Of a DNA stretch of 64,000 bases, positions 34,634 to 42,167 are shown piece by piece. Every line of letters begins with the position of its first letter. The stretch's first letter is position 1. This stretch comes from Methanocalculus natronophilus (GTDB lineage: Archaea > Halobacteriota > Methanomicrobia > Methanomicrobiales > Methanocorpusculaceae), in NCBI RefSeq assembly GCF_038751955.1, contig NZ_JBCEXH010000003.1, positions 1 through 64,000 of the forward strand, given 5' to 3'. The translations under genes were made by a program, and so were the position numbers. The notes under the pieces are model-generated. The model was not told the DNA's origin, made no database searches, and was given only the letters and a program-made list of their open reading frames with translations.

Positions 34634-35236
34634 TTACCTGAGAATGTTCACTGCCCTAAGATCTCCAGGCGTTGTCCGCACAACAGTGGTGAGTGCACCT
34701 ACCTCAGGTTGCATTGAAATGGTAAACCGGGTGTCTGGTCCAATTTTTTCAGTTGGATTCACTGTTATCTGGAACTTCTCCCTCGGGTTTAAGACGAGAT
34801 CTTCTTTATCTTCTGGTGGAACAGAATCGAAGATCTTACTGACGGACCATTTTCCTTCACCTGGATCAGGGTGTTCATCCGAATCGTCTTCTAGTTCAAG
34901 GATTTCTCTTCCCTCTGGTGTAGCTATTGTAACTCTCATACGGGCTATATCCATTGGCTGATTTCCAGCGGTAAGCCCAATGGTGAATGAAATGTTCTCA
35001 ATGCTGGCTATATCGTTTGGATCAGTTGCTGTTAAATTAAAGGCATAGACATCTCCGAGCACTTCGATACTGGATGCTGCCTGTCCCATGCCTGTGTGAA
35101 CAACAGCCTGTGCCTCCTGGGCGGTGAAGAATCCTGCCCCGAGCATCACATACGAGAATACTGCGGCAACGACAACAAAGGCAATCAGGACGATTGCAGC
35201 CTCAAGGCCTGTAAATGCATTTTCATTCTGTTTCAT
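34634..35236 (-). CDS. arlB: archaellin, copy 2
   Basis: Filament subunit of the archaellum; 200 residues from the ATG at 35236 (MKQNENAFTGLEAAIVL). The longer frame to 35320 overlaps copy 1 and is wrong. AGGTGAT lies four bases upstream as a strong ribosome-binding site. The class III signal peptide should be cut by the prepilin peptidase after AFTG, exposing LEAAIVLIAFVVVAAVFSYV. The beta-rich C-terminal half (about 60-200) forms the outer domain. The N-terminal 40 residues are nearly identical to copy 1, while the rest is divergent. It starts 10 bp after copy 1. Confidence 0.94.
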   Translation of the reverse strand: MKQNENAFTGLEAAIVLIAFVVVAAVFSYVMLGAGFFTAQEAQAVVHTGMGQAASSIEVLGDVYAFNLTATDPNDIASIENISFTIGLTAGNQPMDIARMRVTIATPEGREILELEDDSDEHPDPGEGKWSVSKIFDSVPPEDKEDLVLNPREKFQITVNPTEKIGPDTRFTISMQPEVGALTTVVRTTPGDLRAVNILR

Positions 35237-35246
35237 GTTCATCACC

Positions 35247-35828
35247 TTAGTAGACCTCGAATATTCTATCCTTTGGTAGTGACAGCGGTGCGTGCCTGGA
35301 AATCGGGAGCGATGCCCCAACAGGTGGTTTCACCTCGATGGTGAATGGGCTATTTGGCCACACAATATCAACTGCGCTATTATACTCTTTATTTATCGTG
35401 ATGTCCAGAATGTCACCACGCTCAAGGAATGTCTTAGCATCGTCACCCTCCAATTCCACTCCTCCAGAATACCATGTCAGATTAACTTTATCAGAGTCAA
35501 ACTCATGGTACTTGGTTGCGTTCGAAGCAATATAGGTGAACCTGCTAGTGTCCATTGGTGCTCCGCCGGCGGCAAGAACGACAGTGAATGTGATATTCGT
35601 GACATTATTCGGTCCAACTCCGGTTTCTATCACAACCGGGCCCGAAACCTCCATATTGGCAGTTGCAGTGCCGACTGCGCCGAACACAGTCTCCTGGCTC
35701 TTCTGGGTTGTGAAGAACCCTGCTCCGAGCATAACATATGAGAATACCGCAGCGACCACGATGAACGCGATTAAGACAATCGCGGCCTCAAGGCCGGTGA
35801 AGGCATCCTCTTTTCTTTTCAGACTCAT
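35247..35828 (-). CDS. arlB: archaellin, copy 1
   Basis: First archaellin of the pair, 193 residues. The signal is MSLKRKEDAFTG with predicted cleavage before LEAAIVLIAFIVVAAVFSY. The outer domain (about 55-193) carries N-linked glycosylation candidates such as NVT, NIT, NAT and NLT. AAGGTGAT lies about 6 bases before the ATG. The transcript starts from the TATA box near 35930 with a leader of about 75 nt. Two near-identical N-termini with different outer domains suggest a filament with two subunit types. Confidence 0.95.
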   Translation of the reverse strand: MSLKRKEDAFTGLEAAIVLIAFIVVAAVFSYVMLGAGFFTTQKSQETVFGAVGTATANMEVSGPVVIETGVGPNNVTNITFTVVLAAGGAPMDTSRFTYIASNATKYHEFDSDKVNLTWYSGGVELEGDDAKTFLERGDILDITINKEYNSAVDIVWPNSPFTIEVKPPVGASLPISRHAPLSLPKDRIFEVY

Positions 35829-35924
35829 GTATGAATCACCTTCTTTTGGTTTAATTTGTTTTGAATACCGGGTAACAATCCAACTACTGTGGTCCAGTAT
35901 TCATAAGTCTACTACTATACGCAA

Positions 35925-35940
35925 TAGTATATATAGATAT
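35925..35940 (-). promoter_or_regulatory. archaellin promoter TATA box
   Basis: The minus strand reads ATATCTATATATACTA here, about 100 bp before the archaellin ATG. It is the strongest A/T box of the intergenic region and predicts a transcription start near 35905. Confidence 0.6.
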
Positions 35941-35957
35941 GTATCATACACAGTACA

Positions 35958-36116
35958 TGAGTACCAGGTGAGTACCAGGACATGATGTTTCCGGGTATCA
36001 GCTGGTCATAAATCAGCATAATACCGGTACTATACTGGCACTATATCACCAAGAATGCCTGTAAACCCCCCTCCTGATACCACAGGGGGTGGTACTCCTG
36101 AAAGCTGGTACTCCTG
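35958..36116. repeat. four copies of GAGTACCA around the archaellin promoter
   Basis: TGAGTACCAGG occurs twice in perfect tandem at 35958-35979, just upstream of the archaellin TATA box. The inverse, TGGTACTCCTG, occurs at 36090-36100 and 36106-36116. All four share the 8-mer GAGTACCA or its complement TGGTACTC. Position and symmetry suggest regulator binding sites for archaellin or the divergent gene. Confidence 0.55.
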
Positions 36117-36185
36117 CGGTCCTGCAGCAAGCGGTGGAGCGGGGCAGGTGCTGCCTGCGTCTCGATTTGAACTGGTGGAACCGGA

Positions 36186-36256
36186 TGAAGAAAAAAATAA
36201 AAACATAAAAAACATGAAAATATTAAAATAGCATAAAAATTAAAAAACATAAAAAT
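36186..36256 (+). repeat. A-rich leader with repeated CATAAAAA-like units
   Basis: About 70 bases are almost entirely A and T, with imperfect repeats of CATAAAAA (for example near 36199, 36231 and 36247). They lie immediately before the GGGGGTGA ribosome-binding site of the next gene. This probably forms an unstructured 5' leader. Confidence 0.45.
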
Positions 36257-36269
36257 AAGGGGGTGAATC

Positions 36270-37055
36270 ATGGACAAAAAAGATCTGGTCTTCTTTCTGG
36301 GGGGGCTTGTCGTTCTCATCATCATCGCGGTGGTTATCCAGCCGATGATGACAGGGGAGAGCCCGGACATGGGCGTGCCTGAGCTGCCGTTCATCGGCCA
36401 GCAGGACCGGGAGGCTCCCCTTCCTCCTCCCCCGACACCGGTTCCATTAGCCCAGATCCGGATACCCCACCCGTCTACAGTTGAAGGCGGGGAGATCGGG
36501 GATCACCCGGCACGTGTATGGGATGGGTCCCCCATCCGCCTCCAGCATGTTGATCCGGCAACATACCACCTGACACGCGAGGATACGCATATACCGGCAC
36601 ACCGTCCCGTCGATGACCCGCCACCGACTGCTGACCTGGCAACCTATGCCACCTTCGGTGCGGGGACGGGTGATGGCATCACATCCGGAACTCCGCTGAC
36701 AACAGAAGTATTCACCATACCCTTCCCCCGCTGGGAACTCTGGTATACACTTGAGACTTCGGTTGATCCTGCAGATACGGGAAGCGTTGATGGTGATCGG
36801 ATCACCGGCATCGTTGGCTATCCACGGTTTACCATAACAGTAATTGATGCAGATGATCCAGGCAGAGTGGTTGCCACCCTCAGCCCTGCCCATGGCATAA
36901 TAGACAGCAGCCTCTGGGATGGTGGATCAGATCCAAGGCCATGGAAGCATAAGTTCTTTGAAGGCGGGCGGAGCTACTACATGATTGTCGAGCGGCGCCT
37001 CGTCGACTCCTATGAGATTGAGATCAAGGTGCCGGTCCAGCCAGGGCAGACATAA
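36270..37055 (+). CDS. single-pass membrane protein with exterior beta domain, unknown function
   Basis: Unrecognised protein of 261 residues. The N-terminus MDKKDLVFFLGGLVVLIIIAVV is a membrane anchor (about 6-25). A Pro-rich stalk follows (about 38-65, with PLPPPPTPVPL). The large exterior-type domain (about 100-261) contains FPRWELWYTLET, YPRFTITVIDADDPG and YYMIVERRLVDSYEI. Such a jelly-roll-like domain behind an anchor is common among methanogen surface proteins. A GGGGGTGA ribosome-binding site lies five bases before the ATG. It is divergent from the archaellins and may share control elements with them. The M1 peptidase gene follows 156 bp later. Confidence 0.7.
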   Translation: MDKKDLVFFLGGLVVLIIIAVVIQPMMTGESPDMGVPELPFIGQQDREAPLPPPPTPVPLAQIRIPHPSTVEGGEIGDHPARVWDGSPIRLQHVDPATYHLTREDTHIPAHRPVDDPPPTADLATYATFGAGTGDGITSGTPLTTEVFTIPFPRWELWYTLETSVDPADTGSVDGDRITGIVGYPRFTITVIDADDPGRVVATLSPAHGIIDSSLWDGGSDPRPWKHKFFEGGRSYYMIVERRLVDSYEIEIKVPVQPGQT

Positions 37056-37211
37056 CGGAAAAACAGCCAGAACTGAGAATAAACTATTCACTTTACCCCC
37101 TTCTGGCCTGCTTGAACCTCTCAAATTTCTCCTCTCCTTTCTCCCCCGGCCCTCTCCCCATCTCCCCCCCCCACCATCACCTTTTATCCTTTCCAGATCG
37201 AATACATCCCC

Positions 37212-40070
37212 ATGCCTGCGCAATCCGGGTATTCCCGCAGCGACTTTTCGCCCGCCCCCGTTGATGTCATCCACCTTGACCTGACGTTTGATATCCATGA
37301 TACCGAGACGTATGTTGCTGCTGAATCCCTCTTCAGGACAAAAGATCAACCCATACGATCCATCAGGCTCAATGCACGAGATCTTGAGGTCCGCTCCATC
37401 TCATGCAGGGGCCGGTGGTGCGACTATACAGTGGAGGAAGATGGGATCCTCATCTCCTTTGAAAACGATATCCCGCCACATACCGGTTTTATCATCCTGA
37501 CCGATACCATCTGCCGCCCATCCCACACCCTCCTCGAGGGCCTCTACTATGATCACGCTCATGATCAGACTCCTGCTCACGATAACACTCCGGATGGAGC
37601 GCCCCCCACCCAGATCACCCAGTGCCAGCAGTGGGGCTTCCAGCGGCTTCTCCCCTGTATCGACGAGATGACTGCCAAATGCACCTATCGGACAACAATC
37701 ATCGCAGACTCGCGCTACACCCATATGATCTCAAACGGGGATATTGCCGTTCCCCGCCACCGCCTGGAACCGGGAAGACGGATTAGTGATCGGATTGGGA
37801 GCACCAGTCCCACAGCACCGCGTGACTCAATCACCTATGAAAATGTCACAACGCCGATGGCGCCATATCTCTTCTTCCTCGGTGTTGGAACATACGACTC
37901 CTTCCAGAGGGAGTTTGAGTACCCCTCAGGCAGATCCTTTCTCCTGGAACTCCTCTGCCCGCCCGGCTCAGACCCCATCCGGGCAGGCCAGGCACTTGAT
38001 ATCCTTGAAGACGGGATTCTCTGGATTTATCTCTTCACCGGACCTCACTGCCATGACTCAATTGGGATACGCCATGAGATATACCGTCTCTTCAGGAAGC
38101 GGGCAAAACTCAGGAGACGCGGAGCAGACCCAAACGATCTCAGGCGAATAACTGAACAGATGCGCAAACTCGATGCTGAGATCATCTCCGGCTATGTCTA
38201 TTCCGGCTCAGTATACCGGGAGATCGGGATGCAGAACTCGGATTTCGGCGGGATGGAGAATGTTGGCAATACAACCATCCTGACAAACCGGCTGATGCCT
38301 TTTGATGGGATGACTGATCCCGGGTTTGAATACCTGCTTCGTGTCAAGGTACATGAATTCTACCATAATCTCAATGGATCAGAAGTTACCGGAGAGACGC
38401 CATTTGAGATCTGGCTGAATGAAGCAGTCACGGTACACGTGGAGCAGCAGTATCATGCATTCCATTTTGGTGACGCATACAGCCGCATCCAGTCAGCAAT
38501 CCAGCTCCTTGACCCGGCAGACGGGACATTTGCCCGTGACACCGGAGCAGCGGCGATGCCGATCGAGCCGGATGGATTCAATGATCCAAACGACCTGATC
38601 ACCCCGGTCACCTATGTGAAAGCCCCCGAATTTGTAAGAATGGTCGAGTTAATCCTTGGTAAAGAGCCATTTGCCTGGGCTCTCTCGATATATCACAGGA
38701 AATATGCCCATTCGAACGCAAGCCGGGATGACTGGGTCAGCCTGATGAGCTCCATTGCCGGGATGGACCTTGCGCCGATGGCAGAAGGGTGGCTGAAACG
38801 ATCCGGCTTTCCGCGGGTCTCCGTCAGGACACACCATAATTCAGGTGCACGCCAATGCAGGATCATCCTTACCCAGTCTGGTGGGGATCCCCCGTGGATA
38901 TTTCCCTTCTCTCTTGCCCTGATGCGATCTGATGGCACTGTGATTGCAGAAAAGTGTCATCCCGTCAGAGATGCAGAAGAGGAGATTATCTTCTCTGATG
39001 TTGATTCCCCTGCCTATCTCTCTCTCAACCGGGGTTTCTCCTTCTATGGCCTCATACCCGATTTTCCGGGCACCCGGGAATGTATCCTGCAGGCACGAAC
39101 CGATCCTGATGTGGTGGCACGCTTTGTCGCCTACCAGAAGCTTGCCTCCCGGGAGATTGCCTGCCTGATGCAGGATCCATCAGCTGATCCCTCCCCCTCC
39201 TTCATCTCTCTCTTTATCGATCTCCTCTCTGATACCGAGCTGATGGAGACGGCAGGCGCACAGTTTCTGACCATCTTTGAAGATGCCGGCACTCAAGGTC
39301 CTGCTCACCGGTACCGCTCGGCATATGAGGCACGGGTCAGGCTTGAGAGAGGAATTGCAGAGAAAGAAGGAGCAATTCTTCAGGCACTCTACCGGGCATA
39401 CCATACCTCTGACCAGATGTGGGATTCGCCTGGAAAGATGGCGGCCTGCATCCGTAACCGGCAGGTAAAAAACCTCTGCCTCAGTCTTCTGGCCCGCCTG
39501 GACACACCGGCGATCCATTCCATGATCTGCAATCAATTCAGAAACGCGACAGCTCCAACTGATCGGATGCATGCCTACGCTCTTTTGCTTGCATCGTCAG
39601 CACAGAATCGCCTCACACACTTCAGGAGTATGATGGAGGAGTCGCATACGAATCCTGTTCTCTGGGAGCAGTTTCTCGCTCAGACTGCAGGATCTGAAGC
39701 AGCTGATATCGTGGATCTCCTCAGGGAGATTGAAGCATCAGGCTATCTCACAATTGGGCAGGCAAATGATCAGCGGGCGCTGTATGGCAGGTTTGCCAGG
39801 AACAGGAAATATTCGCTCGAGACAGACGAGGGGCGATCCTTCTTGTATGACGCACTTCTACAGATGATGACAGTCAATGACTACATGACAGGTGGCCTTC
39901 TTGCCACCTTCTCCCATATCGATCAGATGGATCCCGCCTTCCACCTGCCGCTGATGGAACTGCTCCATTCCCTCCTCGAGAAAGCCGAATCACCGACTGT
40001 TCTCCTGACACTGAAACGGATCATCTCCGGCAATCCGGGAGCCCTCCGGGTTTATGATAACAGGCGGTAA
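37212..40070 (+). CDS. M1-family zinc metallopeptidase (aminopeptidase N-like)
   Basis: Gluzincin aminopeptidase family protein, 952 residues. The N-terminal beta-domain (about 15-230) leads to the catalytic domain. That domain has GGMENVGN (the family GxMEN exopeptidase motif, about 347) and the zinc site HEFYH (about 381-385), followed after 18 residues by the third ligand Glu in WLNEAVTVHVEQ. A C-terminal helical repeat region (about 590-952) completes the usual M1 layout. No signal peptide is evident, so a cytosolic role in peptide breakdown is likely. All metal ligands are present. The gene is preceded by a pyrimidine-rich stretch without a clear promoter. Confidence 0.9.
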   Translation: MPAQSGYSRSDFSPAPVDVIHLDLTFDIHDTETYVAAESLFRTKDQPIRSIRLNARDLEVRSISCRGRWCDYTVEEDGILISFENDIPPHTGFIILTDTICRPSHTLLEGLYYDHAHDQTPAHDNTPDGAPPTQITQCQQWGFQRLLPCIDEMTAKCTYRTTIIADSRYTHMISNGDIAVPRHRLEPGRRISDRIGSTSPTAPRDSITYENVTTPMAPYLFFLGVGTYDSFQREFEYPSGRSFLLELLCPPGSDPIRAGQALDILEDGILWIYLFTGPHCHDSIGIRHEIYRLFRKRAKLRRRGADPNDLRRITEQMRKLDAEIISGYVYSGSVYREIGMQNSDFGGMENVGNTTILTNRLMPFDGMTDPGFEYLLRVKVHEFYHNLNGSEVTGETPFEIWLNEAVTVHVEQQYHAFHFGDAYSRIQSAIQLLDPADGTFARDTGAAAMPIEPDGFNDPNDLITPVTYVKAPEFVRMVELILGKEPFAWALSIYHRKYAHSNASRDDWVSLMSSIAGMDLAPMAEGWLKRSGFPRVSVRTHHNSGARQCRIILTQSGGDPPWIFPFSLALMRSDGTVIAEKCHPVRDAEEEIIFSDVDSPAYLSLNRGFSFYGLIPDFPGTRECILQARTDPDVVARFVAYQKLASREIACLMQDPSADPSPSFISLFIDLLSDTELMETAGAQFLTIFEDAGTQGPAHRYRSAYEARVRLERGIAEKEGAILQALYRAYHTSDQMWDSPGKMAACIRNRQVKNLCLSLLARLDTPAIHSMICNQFRNATAPTDRMHAYALLLASSAQNRLTHFRSMMEESHTNPVLWEQFLAQTAGSEAADIVDLLREIEASGYLTIGQANDQRALYGRFARNRKYSLETDEGRSFLYDALLQMMTVNDYMTGGLLATFSHIDQMDPAFHLPLMELLHSLLEKAESPTVLLTLKRIISGNPGALRVYDNRR

Positions 40071-41038
40071 TACACCAGCAACTGAAAAGAAGTGCCTTCC
40101 TCTTCGATCTTGATGAGTGGTGGTCCTGGGATCATCAGGAATGATTGATGCGGTCAGGAGATTTGGTATGGAGGGATTCCCTGCTCCGTTTAGTTCTCAA
40201 GTAAACTGTGTTGTTCTTCTCCATAGTTCTGATAGTCCATTCCTATCCAAAGGCTGTCATACTACATGAATGGCTTCAAATCGCTAATTTTAGGCCAATA
40301 TAATGAAAAAGGACGTCATATATCCTCACATTCATATCAATGACTCCATCTTCAGGCTTTAAGAGTAGTAGTGGTAGAAGAGTCAGCGACAGGGCCTGCG
40401 TTACGTTGAAGAAGAGCCACTCGTATTTGCGTATCGGATAACCCCCCACCGCCCCTGCCCCGTCCGCACATGCTTCGCAGGGGAGGTTGTACCGGGTTGC
40501 CGCAGATGCTGGCGCGGGAGGGGGCGGGAATGCTTCGTTTGGCTTGCCAGAAGCAGATACCACCCCGATTCCTTCGGAATCGCCTTTCAGGTTGCTCTGA
40601 TGAGCAAGGGTGTATCAGCTCTGTCAGCCAGCTCCTCTTCGCCTGACCCCGCCCCCCGATACCCGCGCCGCACCTGCTTCACTCACTCCCAAATGTTCCC
40701 GGTTTCTGCATCGGGATCTCTACCCGGGATCTTTTCCCACGCTCCGAAGCATTCAGGAGAAACCCTTGTGTTCAGAAGCTTGGAGAAGACCCATCACCCA
40801 GGGAGCGCATCTCCTGAAAATACCTCTTTTGTAAAAAGCTGGCAAAATTGATTATTTCATGTTCTATTGCATTTTTTACTTTTGAAATCTGTTTCAGCAC
40901 AGTAAAAGCTTTACTGTTCAATTTTAACTAAAAATCTCTTCTATGGGCTTTAAGGAGGTTAATAAATCCTTTTTTTCAACAACAATCTTTAAATATAGAT
41001 TTCTGCAATCAGTACATACCCGGACAGGGAGATACATT
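40071..41038. other. gene-free region of almost 1 kb with inverted repeats
   Basis: No supported gene is seen. Short open frames here are Pro/Ser-rich or unlike known proteins. Base composition changes sharply: AT-rich to about 40440, GC-rich with C-runs to about 40850, then AT-rich again. A perfect hairpin CGATTCC-TTC-GGAATCG sits at 40566-40582. An 8-bp inverted repeat ACAGTAAA...TTTACTGT lies at 40899-40917. A TATA-like CTTTAAATATAG near 40987-40998 should drive the next gene. The middle part could be a decayed insertion, but no transposase remnant is recognised. Confidence 0.5.
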
Positions 41039-41461
41039 GTGACCCAGACCATTCAGATACCAAAAGAGATCTCAGATGTTGAGATCATGAACCGTTTTAA
41101 AGACGAGAATATGTGGGGCCTCTGCACGGCGATTGACCTGAAAAACTGCAATCCTGAAGCAATCAGAAACCCCGAAATGATTCACCAGTTCGTGGTGGAG
41201 GTCTGCGACCTCATCTCGATGAAACGCTTTGGCGAACCCCAGATTGTGCATTTCGGTGCAAACGACCGTGTGGCCGGGTACTCACTCGTCCAGCTGATCG
41301 AGACCTCCTGCATATCCGGGCATTTTGCAAATGACACAAACAGTGCATACATCGATATATTCAGCTGCAGGGAATACCCGCCGCAGATAACAGCCCTGTT
41401 CTGTCAGAAATTTTTTGGAGCAGACGAGATCAAAACAACAGTCTTCTTCCGCTCCATCTGA
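41039..41461 (+). CDS. S-adenosylmethionine decarboxylase-like protein
   Basis: Prokaryotic AdoMet decarboxylase (SpeH-type) family protein, 140 residues from the GTG at 41039. A longer frame begins at 40943, but the TATA-like box near 40990 would lie inside it; GGGAGAT lies five bases before the GTG. The segment TSCISGHFAND keeps the Ser that becomes the pyruvoyl group and the downstream His. The Cys in DIFSCREYP falls 20 residues after the Ser, as in the bacterial enzyme. The usual HTWPE stretch is replaced by HFAND, so substrate or activity may differ. If active, it would make the aminopropyl donor for polyamines. Monocistronic. Confidence 0.75.
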   Translation: MTQTIQIPKEISDVEIMNRFKDENMWGLCTAIDLKNCNPEAIRNPEMIHQFVVEVCDLISMKRFGEPQIVHFGANDRVAGYSLVQLIETSCISGHFANDTNSAYIDIFSCREYPPQITALFCQKFFGADEIKTTVFFRSI

Positions 41462-41516
41462 AACGTCTCAATTTTTTTCCACAGCTTTAATTGTTCAGGC
41501 GTTCTAATCCTTTTTT

Positions 41517-42167
41517 GTGGAATTACCTGACAGGACAGAGTACCCTATCATTGGCGTGATCGTGCCGTTTCTCATCCTCTTTCTCTACATCGGCATATCT
41601 GCGCTATTTCTCCCCCCACTCCTCACTGCAAGCCTTCTCACGGTGATTGCAACCTATATCGTCTCACCGATTGGAAGATGGGCAATCCCCGTCATGGTTG
41701 GTATCGGTTTTCCCTGGTGGTATGCCGGGTTCACAATCTTCCTGCTGGATCTCCTCGGCGCACTCTTTATGGCATGGAATTTCCAGCATCTCTTTGCACT
41801 TCCTAAAATCGGTTCGTCCATGCAGAAGCTGGTTTTCAGAGTCGAGGAGCTGATCGGTGAGAACCCATGGATGGAGCGGTTCACGCTTGCCGCCCTTCTG
41901 CTCTATGTCACGCTTCCGGTGCATGGTGCAGGTGCCCTGATGGGATCCATGATCGGGCGATTCCTCGGCCATCCTCCCTGGCGGGTCTTCCTGGTGGTTG
42001 CCACAGGCTCTCTCATCGGCTCGTCTGTGATGGCGCTTGGATCAGATGCCCTGAGGCTGCTGCTCATCAGTAACATTGCAGTTGGGACAGGACTCATTCT
42101 CCTGCTCATTATCATTACTGCAATCGGGTATCTCGGGTACCGGTCACTCAGACGGAGAAGATTATGA
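41517..42167 (+). CDS. small multidrug export family membrane protein (COG2426-like)
   Basis: Polytopic membrane protein of the Sm_multidrug_ex family, 216 residues with five or six helices (about 10-32, 35-55, 60-85, 120-145, 155-175 and 185-208). Family-typical text is LPVHGAGALMGSMIGRFLG (about 137-155), which reads as a re-entrant motif. Despite the family name no drug substrate is firmly established. The start codon is GTG at 41517. Its last 6 bp overlap the 3' end of the convergent polB gene. Confidence 0.82.
   Translation: MELPDRTEYPIIGVIVPFLILFLYIGISALFLPPLLTASLLTVIATYIVSPIGRWAIPVMVGIGFPWWYAGFTIFLLDLLGALFMAWNFQHLFALPKIGSSMQKLVFRVEELIGENPWMERFTLAALLLYVTLPVHGAGALMGSMIGRFLGHPPWRVFLVVATGSLIGSSVMALGSDALRLLLISNIAVGTGLILLLIIITAIGYLGYRSLRRRRL

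Noticed and set aside
40276-40563. 95-codon minus-strand frame in the gene-free region
   Set aside because: It has a Pro/Ala-rich beginning, no ribosome-binding site and no recognisable domain. A hydrophobic stretch alone is not sufficient support.
40600-40851. 83-codon plus-strand frame in the gene-free region
   Set aside because: Ser/Pro-rich composition typical of a chance frame in C-rich DNA, with no family resemblance.
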